From contig CAVPDG010000024.1 of NCBI GenBank assembly GCA_963702535.1, positions 481,814-545,813 on the forward strand: a DNA stretch of 64,000 nt, given 5' to 3'. Below are positions 28,065 to 36,908 of this stretch, piece by piece. A program made the position numbers and the translations under genes. This stretch comes from CAVPDG01 sp963702535. GTDB taxonomy: Bacteria > Chloroflexota > Anaerolineae > Anaerolineales > UBA4823. Positions within the stretch are counted from its first letter, which is position 1, and the number at the start of each line of letters is the position of its first letter. The notes under the pieces are model-generated. The model did no database searches, was not told where the DNA came from, and saw only the letters and a list, made by a program, of their open reading frames with translations.

Positions 28065-29072
28065 ATGGCACGACAGGATAATTCCAAGATCAAACAGCCG
28101 CCGGTTTTGTTCGATAAGACCCAGGCGCTGGTGAGCGAGCTGACCCTACAGCTGGGCGGCAGGCTGGTGAGCTACTTCAACAACCCGCGCGGCGGCGTTT
28201 GCGATAACGACGTCGTGGCGCTGTACGAGATCCTGGAGAAGTTCGGCAGGCAGGACACGATCTACCTGTTCATCAAATCCGACGGCGGCAATGGGCAGGC
28301 TTCCTTGCGCATGGTCAACCTGTTGCGCCAGTATTGCTCCCGCCTCGTCGCCCTCATCCCGCTGGAGTGCGCCTCCGCCGCCACCATGATCGCCCTGGGC
28401 GCCGATGAGATCCGCATGGGTCCCATGGCTTACCTGACCTCGGTGGATACCTCGCTCACCCACGACCTCTCGCCCGTCGACCGGGATAACGACCGCGTCA
28501 GCGTCTCGCTGGACGAGCTGACGCGCGTGATCACCCTGTGGCGCACAGAGCAGGCCGAGTCAAAAGAAAACGCCTACAAGACCCTCTTCCAGTACGTCCA
28601 CCCGCTGGTCATCGGCGCCGTGGACCGGGCGGAATCGCTCTCCATCATGCTGTGCAAGGAGCTGCTCGGTTACCACATCCAGGATGAGGAGACCATCGAA
28701 AGGATCGCTCGCACGCTCAACTCGCGCTACCCTTCGCACAGCTTCCCGATCCTGTTCGAGGAAGCCAAGTCCATCGGGCTCAAGGTTGACCGCATGCCGC
28801 CTGAGATCAACACGCGCCTGCTCGAGCTGAACGCCATGTACTCGGAGATGGGGCAGAAAGCCACCACCGATTTCGATGAGATCCGCTCGCACAGCAATGA
28901 GATCCTCAACATCTGGGAGACCGCCGGCATCCAGGTTTACTACCAGCAGGATAAAGACTGGTTTTATCGCACCGAAGAGCGCCGCTGGATCACGCTCAAC
29001 GACAACAGCAGTTGGCGGCGCATCGAGGAGGAGGGCGGTAAGATCAAGAAGACGGTGTTGCATATCGCTTGA
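28065..29072 (+). CDS. Serine dehydrogenase/ClpP-like protease family protein (SDH_sah)
   Basis: 335 residues, intact, ATG 28065 behind AGGAG. The ClpP/crotonase-like core shows IYLFIKSDGGNGQASLRMVN (strand plus glycine loop), then LIPLECASAATMIALGADEI, the region of the catalytic Ser in SppA/SDH-type serine peptidases (PF01972), and MGPMAYLTSVDTSL. It has no signal peptide, so it is probably cytoplasmic. It is divergently transcribed from the CLC channel gene, sharing a 200-bp promoter region. Confidence 0.78.
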   Translation: MARQDNSKIKQPPVLFDKTQALVSELTLQLGGRLVSYFNNPRGGVCDNDVVALYEILEKFGRQDTIYLFIKSDGGNGQASLRMVNLLRQYCSRLVALIPLECASAATMIALGADEIRMGPMAYLTSVDTSLTHDLSPVDRDNDRVSVSLDELTRVITLWRTEQAESKENAYKTLFQYVHPLVIGAVDRAESLSIMLCKELLGYHIQDEETIERIARTLNSRYPSHSFPILFEEAKSIGLKVDRMPPEINTRLLELNAMYSEMGQKATTDFDEIRSHSNEILNIWETAGIQVYYQQDKDWFYRTEERRWITLNDNSSWRRIEEEGGKIKKTVLHIA

Positions 29073-29327
29073 TAGAATCGTGCTGAGTGGTCTATAATAT
29101 TATAAATAGTGGGAATGCATCCGCTCTTGCTGTACACGTACAAAGACGGAGAAGTCATGCAATGAAAGCGCAGTGTACTTCCCCAGGCAATATGTATCTA
29201 GATACACCAGGCGGGGAAATGCTGCTGAGGGGATGTAGTCCATAAATAATCCTGAGCGTTTGGTCATGAATGAAATGAGGATATCGTTCACCACCCGTTT
29301 TCCCGTTCACTAGGATGAGGAGGCACT

Positions 29328-32300
29328 ATGTTCCGAAAAAGCTGGCTGGTAATCCTGCACATTGCTCTTGTGACTGCGTTCATCCTTGGGCTTTCTATGC
29401 CTATGGCGAGTGTTCGTGCCGTGGAGGATCAGTCGTTGTACATTCATCTGCGGGCCGGTACCTTTGACCCGCTGGCCGCCGGCCTGGATATTCCCCCTTC
29501 CCTGACCTATAACCCAGCCCAGGTGGAACAGGGTGAGACCTATCTGCTCCAGTTCACAGGTCCTGTCTTGGATGAATGGAAGGCAGCCCTGGAAGCAGCC
29601 GGGGCAGCTATTGGGCCGTACGTTCCCGATTATGCCTTCCTGGTGCACCTGGACGCTCAGGCGAGATCGACCGTATCTGGCTTGCCTTTCGTGCGCTGGG
29701 TCGGCCCATTCCAGCCGGCTTACAAGCTGGCGCCGGAAATGGATTATTCCAAACGCAGCTACCGGGTGATCCTGGCTCCCTGGGCGGATAAGGTTGCCGC
29801 CGGCATGGAACTGACAGCCTTCTCTCCCCAGGTAGCCGAACAGGAAAACGGTTTCACGGCTGTGCTGGACGAGCAGGGCATTCAACAGGTCGCCATGCTC
29901 TACGAGGTGATCTGGATCGAGCCGATTCACCTGATGAGCCTGCACAACGATGTTGGCGGCGGGACGATCATGGGCGGCAGCACGGCCTGGTCGCGCGGGT
30001 ACGACGGCTCCGGGGTCAGCATCGCCGTGGCCGATACCGGGCTGGATACCGGTGTGATCGCCACCGTTCACAACGATTTTACCGGACGGGTGGCTAATAT
30101 CGCTTCCTGGCCGGTACAGAGCATCGATTGGGGCTGCGGTGTTCCCGTCAATGTGGGCGCGGATGACGGCCCGGCGGATGTGGAAAGCGGGCACGGCACG
30201 CATGTGACCGGCTCGGTGGCAGGCAATGGCGCCCGCTCCAGCGGGGCGATCAAAGGATTGGCCTATGCCGCCACGATCAACTTCCAGGCGATCGAACAAT
30301 TCACCGATTGGCCGCCAGCCTGCACCACGTTGGGGTTATATGATGGCCGCTATCTGACCGGGATCCCCGACGACACCCGCACGCTGCTCAACCAGGCATA
30401 CAACTGGGGCGCGCGCGTGCACAACAACAGCTGGGGCGGCGGCAACGCTGGAGTCTACGACCAGCAAGCGGCTTACTTTGACGATTTCCTCAGCAGCCAC
30501 CGCGACATGGCCGTCACCGTCTCGGCCGGCAATTCCGGCGAAGATGGCGATGCGAACGGCTATGTAGATCTCAACTCAGTGTCTTCTCCGGCCTCCGCCA
30601 AGAACGTCATCACCATCGGCGCCTCTGATAACGAACGCGCTTCGGGCGGCTACGCCAGTGATGTCTGGGGTTCACTCTGGGGGAGTTCTTTCCCGGCTCC
30701 GCCCACCAGCAACGACCTTACCTCCGACAGCCGCAACGAGCTGGCAGCCTTCAGCAGCCGCGGCCCGATGGCTGATGGGCGCATCAAGCCCGATTTGGTG
30801 GCTCCCGGCACCAATATCCTGTCCACCAAATCCAGCCAGACCACCGAGACCGGGTGGGGTCCTTATAACGCTTTCTACACGTACATGGGTGGAACCTCGA
30901 TGGCTTCGCCGCTTTCCGCCGGGGCCGCTGCTGTGGTGCGCGAATTCTTGATCTCCTCCAAAGGCATTGCCAACCCCAGCGCGGCTTTGGTGAAGGGCGC
31001 CTTGATCAACAGCGCGGTCGATATCAGCGGTTACGGCAATCCCTCGCAGGAAGCCGGACAGCCAATCCCCAACATGCACGAAGGTTGGGGCCGCATCGAT
31101 GTGGCTGCCGCGACCGCCCCCACCGGGCGGGGCTTCACCGACAACACCACCGGTTTGAGCACCGCTGGTACGGCCGTTTCTACCTACAACATCCTGGCTG
31201 GCACACCCCTCAAGGTCAGCCTGGTGTGGACCGACCAGGATGCTGCCCCTTTGGCAGGCACGACCCTGGTCAACAACCTCGACTTGACCGTTACCGCTCC
31301 CGGTGGGGCGACCACCTACAAGGGCAACGTCTTTTCGGGCGGTTGGACGACCGGCAACTCCGGCACAGCCGATGTGGTCAACAACGTGGAAAACGTCTAC
31401 ATCCAGTCGCCTGCCGCGGGGACCTGGACAGTGACCGTCACCGGCGCAAATGTTCCACAAGGCCCACAGCCATTTGCCCTGGTGGTTTCAGCCAACTTCC
31501 CGCCGGTCGTGTTTCCCAATCTTTACTTCTTGCCGCATATCCTGCGCTCGCCGATCATGGGCGCGCCTAACCTGAACGCCATCTCGCCCAATCCGTCTAA
31601 CGGGTCCTATACACTCAGCTGGACCCCGACCGGCGATACGCCCAACTCATATGACATCGAAGAGAACAGCGTGGTCACGGTTACCTCGCATTTGACTACT
31701 TTCTACAGTTACACCGGTAAGCCGGTTGGCACCTATACCTACCGGGTGCGCGGTCGGTACGGCGCGGCGCTTGGCCCGTGGAGCGCTCCTCAGAGCGTCA
31801 CTGTCATTCTTCCCACGGTGGTGGTGAATCCCGGCTTTGAAAGCGGGCAACTCAATGGCTGGAGCGAGGGATCCACGCACAACTGGGCGATCGTGGTTAA
31901 TTCGGGCGGTGTGGCTCCCCATGCAGGGTCCTGGAAGGCATGGCTGGGGGGGGATTATTTGGATACCTCGTACATCCAGCAATCGATTACAATCCGATCG
32001 GGGGATGCGATACTCAGCTATTACTATTGGGTCGCTTCTGAAGAAACAGCTTGTACGAACGATTACGGCTACGTGAGGGTCAATGGCTCGACAGTCTTCA
32101 CGCAGAACCTGTGTGCTACGACCAATACCGGCGGTTGGGTGGAGAGGCGGTTGGACTTTTCTGCTTATGCCGGGCAGACCGTCACCTTGCGCTTCGAGGT
32201 TGTGACGAATGGTACAAATAACAGTAACCTGTTCATCGATGATGTGGATTTCGTCGCCACGTTGTCTGGCGGATTAAGCAGCGAGCAAGCCCCAATGCGA

Positions 32301-32336
32301 ATCGTTGAAAGCGCGGCTGAGCCGCGCCAGCGATAA
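29328..32336 (+). CDS. Secreted subtilisin-like serine protease (S8) with P-like, Fn3-like and lectin-like C-terminal domains
   Basis: 1002 residues, intact, ATG 29328 behind AGGAGG. A signal peptide covers residues 1-31. A propeptide-like region follows. The catalytic triad is Asp236 (AVADTGLD), His288 or so (SGHGTHVTGSVAG) and Ser524 or so (GGTSMASPLSAG), with the oxyanion-region Asn in NNSWGGGN. C-terminal parts are a beta-sandwich as in KP-43-type subtilases (LKVSLVWTDQDAAP; NNLDLTVTAPGG), a fibronectin-III-like stretch from about residue 745 (SYTLSWTPTGDTPNSYDI) and a jelly-roll or MAM-like module (NPGFESGQLNGWSEG). It is an extracellular protein-degrading enzyme. A terminator follows at 32361. 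Confidence 0.93.
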   Translation: MFRKSWLVILHIALVTAFILGLSMPMASVRAVEDQSLYIHLRAGTFDPLAAGLDIPPSLTYNPAQVEQGETYLLQFTGPVLDEWKAALEAAGAAIGPYVPDYAFLVHLDAQARSTVSGLPFVRWVGPFQPAYKLAPEMDYSKRSYRVILAPWADKVAAGMELTAFSPQVAEQENGFTAVLDEQGIQQVAMLYEVIWIEPIHLMSLHNDVGGGTIMGGSTAWSRGYDGSGVSIAVADTGLDTGVIATVHNDFTGRVANIASWPVQSIDWGCGVPVNVGADDGPADVESGHGTHVTGSVAGNGARSSGAIKGLAYAATINFQAIEQFTDWPPACTTLGLYDGRYLTGIPDDTRTLLNQAYNWGARVHNNSWGGGNAGVYDQQAAYFDDFLSSHRDMAVTVSAGNSGEDGDANGYVDLNSVSSPASAKNVITIGASDNERASGGYASDVWGSLWGSSFPAPPTSNDLTSDSRNELAAFSSRGPMADGRIKPDLVAPGTNILSTKSSQTTETGWGPYNAFYTYMGGTSMASPLSAGAAAVVREFLISSKGIANPSAALVKGALINSAVDISGYGNPSQEAGQPIPNMHEGWGRIDVAAATAPTGRGFTDNTTGLSTAGTAVSTYNILAGTPLKVSLVWTDQDAAPLAGTTLVNNLDLTVTAPGGATTYKGNVFSGGWTTGNSGTADVVNNVENVYIQSPAAGTWTVTVTGANVPQGPQPFALVVSANFPPVVFPNLYFLPHILRSPIMGAPNLNAISPNPSNGSYTLSWTPTGDTPNSYDIEENSVVTVTSHLTTFYSYTGKPVGTYTYRVRGRYGAALGPWSAPQSVTVILPTVVVNPGFESGQLNGWSEGSTHNWAIVVNSGGVAPHAGSWKAWLGGDYLDTSYIQQSITIRSGDAILSYYYWVASEETACTNDYGYVRVNGSTVFTQNLCATTNTGGWVERRLDFSAYAGQTVTLRFEVVTNGTNNSNLFIDDVDFVATLSGGLSSEQAPMRIVESAAEPRQR

Positions 32337-32360
32337 AACTGGGGTTGTCCGCACCGGACC

Positions 32361-32395
32361 AAGAGGCTGTCCAGAGGATGGGCAGCCTCTTTATT
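32361..32395 (+). terminator. Terminator of the subtilase gene
   Basis: Stem AAGAGGCTG (32361-32369) pairs with CAGCCTCTT (32383-32391), followed by TATTA, 25 bp after the stop codon. Confidence 0.75.
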
Positions 32396-32435
32396 ACCAA
32401 CTAGCAATTATTGTAACTGCTCAGAGGGTGGTGGA

Positions 32436-32777
32436 ATGTCCCTAATCCTGCTCGTCAACAGCGTATTCGTTATTCTGACCGCCAATGCACCCAATAGAGC
32501 ATTGGGCTTGCTCCCAATCATCATCGGGTTTGGTTTATTCAATGCGCTTCAAAATCCAATCGCTATTCTCTTGACTGGTTTCATGTTGCTGCTTCCCGCT
32601 AAGAACACCGCACATCACCCCGATAAGGATCGAGAGTACAGCAGGAAATGTCCTTTCTCATCCTCCCCTTTTCTCTCAAAGCGCATGCCGATCTTCTCCG
32701 CCACGCGCCGCGAAGCGATATTTCCCTCATCGATCAGGCAGATCAGTCGCTTCAAGCCGAGGGTGTTGTGGGCATAA
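32436..32777 (+). CDS. Possible small membrane protein
   Basis: The first 55 residues contain two hydrophobic segments (LILLVNSVFVILTA; LLPIIIGFGLFNAL and IAILLTGFMLLL). After about 32610 the frame runs antisense through the acetyltransferase gene and looks spurious, so a true gene would end near 32610 after an indel. Weak ribosome site. Low confidence. Confidence 0.28.
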   Translation: MSLILLVNSVFVILTANAPNRALGLLPIIIGFGLFNALQNPIAILLTGFMLLLPAKNTAHHPDKDREYSRKCPFSSSPFLSKRMPIFSATRREAIFPSSIRQISRFKPRVLWA

Positions 32778-33585
32778 TCGGCGATGGCGCCTGCAGCTTC
32801 CGTCGCCAGCCCTTGACCCCAGTAAGCCTTATCCAGTAAATACGCTACCTCCACTTCCTCCCGCCCGTCGATCGTCCAGGGCAGCAACCCACAGCGCCCA
32901 ATGAAGGCGCCGGTCTCTTTGAAGATCGTCGCCCACAGCCCCAGTTCCGGGCGGCGCGGGTGCCCGTTCAAGGAACCACTCCAGCTCTTCGCGGGTTTCC
33001 GCGTAAGTTAGCGTTCCTTCGGGGAAGTAGCGCCGTGATCTCAGGGTCGCGGTAGAGAGTGTACAGCGCGTCCAGGTCCTCCGGCAGCAGGCGGCGCAGC
33101 AGCATGCGCCGGGTTTCCAAAATGTAAATGGGCTCAGCCAGGGGTCTGGGTTCCTTAGTCGCGCTTTGCTTCGACCGCGCCCGCAGCCGTTCCTCTTGCT
33201 CGCGCAGCTCGGGCGTCAGCTCGGCGCCGAAATCGTCCGCCTCCATCACCGGGCGGATCTCGACCTCGGAATCCAGTCCGTCCCCCGGATTGGGCATGCG
33301 CCGCGCCCATGCGACGGCTTCTTCCATCGAGCTAACCTGCCACAGCCAGAAGCCGGCGACCAGGTCATTCGTTGCGGAGAAAGGACCGTCGATCACCGCC
33401 GTCTTCTCTCCGGAAAAGCGCACCCGCTTGCCTTTTGCACTCGGGTGCAGCCCCTCGCCTGCCAGCATTACCCCGGCATACACCAGCTCCGCGTTGAATT
33501 TTCCCATCTCGCTAAGCATGCGCTCGCTGGGCATCACGCCGGCTTCGGAATCTGCGTTCGCTTTTACAATCACCATCACTTTCAT
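32615..33585 (-). CDS. YCII-domain / GNAT acetyltransferase fusion (frame broken near 32990)
   Basis: Residues 1-115 are a YCII/DGPF-type domain (KVMVIVKANADSEAGVMPSE; FSGEKTAVIDGPFSATNDLV; RMPNPGDGLDSEVEIRPV). A charged linker leads to a GNAT domain beginning YILETRRMLLRRLLPEDLDA. One shift near 32990 continues to LEWFLNGHPRRPELGLWATI, WGQGLATEAAGAIADYAH (acetyl-CoA-binding Q/RxxGxG/A region) and NIASRRVAEKIGMRF. Joined length is about 322 residues. YCII proteins are often encoded near or fused to other enzymes. The acceptor substrate is unknown. Confidence 0.75.
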
Positions 33586-33611
33586 TTTGTCTCCTTGATA
33601 ATCTTCTGATC

Positions 33612-33908
33612 TTAGCCGCCCGCCAGGGCGCCCACGATGCGCAGCGGTTGCTCGCCGTGGATCACCGGTTCTGGCAAGAGCGTATCCGCCGGCTCGAGCG
33701 ACAGGTCTTCCCCGCAGGCGAAGTAGCGCACAAAGTCGCGCCGCTCCTTCGTCACCTGGTCGCGGATCGTGCCGCGCAGCATGGGATAGCGCCGCTCCAA
33801 AGCATCCAGCGTCGCTTCCAGCGTGACCGGCGCTTCCACCTCCAATTCGATCTCCCGCCCGCTGTTCGCCAGGCGGTACAGGTGCGTGGGCAGCACGAGG
33901 CGGATCAT
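33612..33908 (-). CDS. MoaD/ThiS-family ubiquitin-like sulfur carrier
   Basis: 98 residues from ATG 33908, which overlaps the previous stop (ATGA). The beta-grasp pattern and especially the C-terminal Gly-Gly end (IVGALAGG) are diagnostic of sulfur-carrier proteins that are adenylated and thiocarboxylated. IELEVEAPVTLEATLDALER resembles the MoaD N-terminal half. It has no neighbouring MoaE, MoeB or ThiF homologue. The gene it overlaps encodes a BNR-repeat protein. Confidence 0.72.
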   Translation of the reverse strand: MIRLVLPTHLYRLANSGREIELEVEAPVTLEATLDALERRYPMLRGTIRDQVTKERRDFVRYFACGEDLSLEPADTLLPEPVIHGEQPLRIVGALAGG

Positions 33909-35020
33909 GGCAGCGTTTGCACTTCTACCGAAAGCACCTTGGGCAGGTCGTGGACGATGGTCGTCCAGTGGTCGCCGGCGTCCAGCGAGGCGTACACCTG
34001 CCCGCCGGTGGTGCCGAAGTATATGCCGCAGGGATCCAGCGTATCCACCGCCATGGCGCTGCGCAGCACGTTGACGTAGCAATCCTTCTGCGGCAGCCCG
34101 TTCGTCAGCGCTTCCCAGTCATTGCCTCCCGTGCGGCTGCGGTAGACGCGCAGCTTGCCCTCCGGCGGGTAGTGCTCCGAGTCGCTCAGGATGGGCACCA
34201 CGTAGATCGTCTCCGGCTCGTGGGCGTGCACGGCGATGGGGAAGCCGAAATCGCTGGGCAGGTTGCCGCTCACCTCGTGCCAGGAGTCGCCGCCATTATC
34301 GGAGCGCATCACATCCCAGTGCTTCTGCATGAAGAGCACGTCCGGGCGGGAGGGGTGCATGGCGATGTTGTGCACGCAGTGACCCACCTCCGCGCTCGCA
34401 TCGGGCAGCTCGAAGGGCGAGTTCAGCCCCTGGTTGATCGCCCGCCAGCTAAGCCCGCCGTCGTCGCTGCGGAAGGCGCCCGCCGCCGAGATGGCGATGT
34501 ACAGGCGCTTGGCATCGTGCGGGTCCTGCAGGATGGTGTGCAGGCACATCCCGCCTGCTCCCGGCTGCCATAAGTGACCCTTCACCTCGCGCAGGGCGGG
34601 CAGCTCCTGCCAGGTCTCGCCGCCGTCCGTCGAGTTGAACAGCGCCGCGTCTTCCACCCCGGCGTACACCGTATCGGCGTCGCTCAGGGATGGCTCCAGG
34701 TACCACACCCGGCGGAACTCCCAGGGGTGCTGCGTGCCGTCGTAGAACTGGTGCGTGCCGGGGTCGCCTTCGTAAACGAACTTGTTGCCTACCGGCTGCC
34801 AGGTCTTGCCGCCGTCATCGGAGCGCTGGATCACCTGCCCGAACCAGTCCGAGGCTTGCGAGGCGTAGATGCGCTCGGGGTTCAGCGGCGAGCCCTTGAT
34901 GTGATAGATATCCAGCCCCGGGAAGTGCGGACCGCTCACCTCCCAACGCCCGTCGCGTGGGGTGGAGGTGAGGATAAAAGCGCCTTTGTGCGTGCCGACC
35001 AGTACGCGTACACCGCTCAT
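33905..35020 (-). CDS. BNR/sialidase-like propeller protein (YCF48/exo-alpha-sialidase-like)
   Basis: 371 residues, intact, from ATG 35020 behind AGAGAA. Asp-box repeats are numerous: RSDDGGKTWQPVG, NSTDGGETWQEL, RSDDGGLSWRAIN, RSDNGGDSWHEV and RSRTGGNDWEAL. They predict a six- or seven-bladed propeller. There is no signal peptide (MSGVRVLVGTHKGAFILTS), so unlike a secreted sialidase it is probably cytoplasmic. Such proteins in many genomes lie beside small MoaD-like genes, as here, but their biochemical role is unclear. Confidence 0.75.
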   Translation of the reverse strand: MSGVRVLVGTHKGAFILTSTPRDGRWEVSGPHFPGLDIYHIKGSPLNPERIYASQASDWFGQVIQRSDDGGKTWQPVGNKFVYEGDPGTHQFYDGTQHPWEFRRVWYLEPSLSDADTVYAGVEDAALFNSTDGGETWQELPALREVKGHLWQPGAGGMCLHTILQDPHDAKRLYIAISAAGAFRSDDGGLSWRAINQGLNSPFELPDASAEVGHCVHNIAMHPSRPDVLFMQKHWDVMRSDNGGDSWHEVSGNLPSDFGFPIAVHAHEPETIYVVPILSDSEHYPPEGKLRVYRSRTGGNDWEALTNGLPQKDCYVNVLRSAMAVDTLDPCGIYFGTTGGQVYASLDAGDHWTTIVHDLPKVLSVEVQTLP

Positions 35021-35102
35021 GCTGTTCTCTCCTAAGTCCTTGTTTCTACCGAATTTCGCTGCCGAAATTATAACAAATAATATCGTATTTGTCAAACATA
35101 TG

Positions 35103-35217
35103 TTCTATGTGGGTGCACTAAAAGGTTGTTTCCGGTTTTTGGGGTTGCGAGCGGCGTAGCCGCTCGCAACCCCAAAAACCGGAATTAACAACAACTTTTG
35201 AGTGCTCCCTTCTATGT
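35103..35217. mobile_element. MITE, 99 bp, with 8-bp target-site duplication
   Basis: The element spans 35111-35209. Its ends are imperfect inverted repeats (GGGTGCACTAAAAGGTTGTT at the left; the right end reads GGGAGCACTCAAAAGTTGTT on the other strand). Inside is a 26-bp perfect inverted repeat (35130-35155 and 35159-35184) around a 3-bp loop, so nearly the whole element can fold into one hairpin. TTCTATGT flanks it on both sides (35103-35110 and 35210-35217) as an 8-bp direct repeat. It carries no gene. Moved presumably by a transposase encoded elsewhere; no other copy was seen in the window. Confidence 0.85.
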
Positions 35218-35234
35218 TCTCGGCTTTTGAGCAA

Positions 35235-35273
35235 AATGAGGGGTTGTCCAGGTCGTTGGGACAACCCCTCATT
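35235..35273 (-). terminator. Terminator of the patatin gene
   Basis: A 15-bp perfect stem (35235-35249 with 35259-35273; AATGAGGGGTTGTCC) with a 9-nt loop. On the minus strand it is followed by TTTTGCTC, 18 bp beyond the patatin stop. Confidence 0.85.
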
Positions 35274-35290
35274 GTATGGCTGGCTCTTCT

Positions 35291-36497
35291 CTATTTCAGC
35301 ATCTTGGTCGCCAGGTTATCGGCGATCTGGGCGGCTTTCTGCTCTTCCTCGCTTGGCCCCATGCCGAAGCTGACCTCGGCTTCCATCTCCGCCGCGCGCT
35401 TCAGGTAATCGCGCATCACGCCCCGCCCGGCTTCCACCAGCAGCTCGCGCCGCTCGTCGGTCATATCGAACTCGACGGTGCCGTAGCCTTTGGCGGGCAT
35501 GCGCACCACCAGCTTCTCGAAGGCGTCGATCACGTTCTTGTCGCGCGCCCCGGTCATGGTGTTGATCAGGCTGGAGATGCGCTGCACGGTGCGCAGGTCG
35601 CCGACGCCCGGTTTAGCTTGCGCCTGCGGGGCTGGCGGCGCACCGGGAACCTCCATCGATTCGTCGATCATCAGTCCAACCACGTGCTCGCTCACCTCTT
35701 CGCCCATCACCGATGTCACCGTCTTGGCTCGTGAGACGAACAGCTCGATGGGGAAGTTGGAGAGCAAGCCCGCCGTCCACGATGGCGTCGCCAACCATGT
35801 CCCGGCCACGGTACGTGCCCCATTCCGGCTGCCACACCACCTCCTGCCAGACGAGCGGGATGCTCATCGACATGCGCACCGCCCACACCACCGGCAGGTC
35901 TGGAGCGGTGCGGTGGTTGAGCACCAGCATCAAGCCCTTGGTGGTGTCTGCCCCCACCAGCGAAAGGTCCGTGTGGGTGGCGTCGTAGAACTGGCTCAGG
36001 GTCATCTTGCTGTACTGGCGGGGCTTGCCGGCGTTGCTGCCCGTATCCAGCCGTGCCTGCAGCCAGGTGACGAAATGATCCGCCGAGAACCACCCGCCGC
36101 GCTCGATGAAGGAGAACACCGAGCGCAGGCTGGGCTGCGCTGCCATCCACTCCACCAGGCTGTCATCCAGCTTCTCCTCGAAGCGATCCGGCAGCAGGGG
36201 GATATCGATGTTGCGCAGCAACTGGCGCGTTTCGCTTTTCTGGATGTAATCTTTATCCAATGCCGGGGGCGTTGCCATGAAGTCGGCAAACACCGAGTGA
36301 CCGTCGACCTTCTCCGCCAGGACCGTGAGCATCTCATCGGCGCGGTAGCCGGCTGCCACCAGGGCTGCCGTGATGGCGCCTGCCGACGTGCCCAGCAGCC
36401 GCCCCGGGGTATGCCCCGCATTCAAGAACACTTCCAGCGCGCCTACGAAGACCATGCCCTTCGCGCCGCCGCCTTCGAATACCATATCGTACTGCAT
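35291..36497 (-). CDS. Patatin-like phospholipase (frame broken near 35765)
   Basis: Starts MQYDMVFEGGGAKGMVFVGA at ATG 36497 behind GGAGGGA. The oxyanion loop GGGAKG (about residue 9), nucleophile elbow GTSAG (about residue 39) and the catalytic DGG (IVDGG, near the break) are all present, so the Ser-Asp dyad is complete. After the shift the protein continues LLSNFPIELFVSRAKTVTSV and ends NLATKMLK. Joined length is about 402 residues. It has no signal peptide and probably hydrolyses membrane lipids from the cytoplasmic side. The substrate class is unknown. Confidence 0.85.
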
Positions 36498-36908
36498 GCT
36501 GTCCCTCCAAAATAATTGTTGTTCAAACCATAATGAGAATTTCACATATCCCGGTAGTTCATCTTCCGAACGCCGGTGGGGGCTGTGGTTGTGTGCTCGT
36601 CTGTTTCCCCGGTACGACCTGATTATAATCCGTCTATTCGTGTCCGAATAGATGGATATTCTTCGCCTGCCCCTTTCCTCGGGTTCTTCACAGATCTTGC
36701 CCTGATCCCGCTCACACAATCCTGGATGGTTCACTCCCCCACGCTACTCCCGCTTCATTCGTGGACAGTGATCTACACTTGTTGAAATCGTTAGTTTTAT
36801 CCGCTACCCATAAAAAATACGCTACAATAATCTCGGGATGGGACAACAATTTGCACCATAAACTCAAAGCATTCCGCTAACCGCTTATAGCCCCAAGGAG
36901 GTGCACAC
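36498..36908. other. Divergent intergenic region, 411 bp
   Basis: This region separates the patatin gene (minus) from the DUF1566 lipoprotein gene (plus), so it should hold both promoters. The only clear element is the AAGGAGG ribosome site immediately before 36909. No repeat, RNA or ORF of note was seen. Confidence 0.5.

Noticed and set aside
29310..30299. 329-codon minus-strand frame opposite the subtilase
   Set aside because: No domain or ribosome site; the subtilase frame is intact and has a full catalytic triad.
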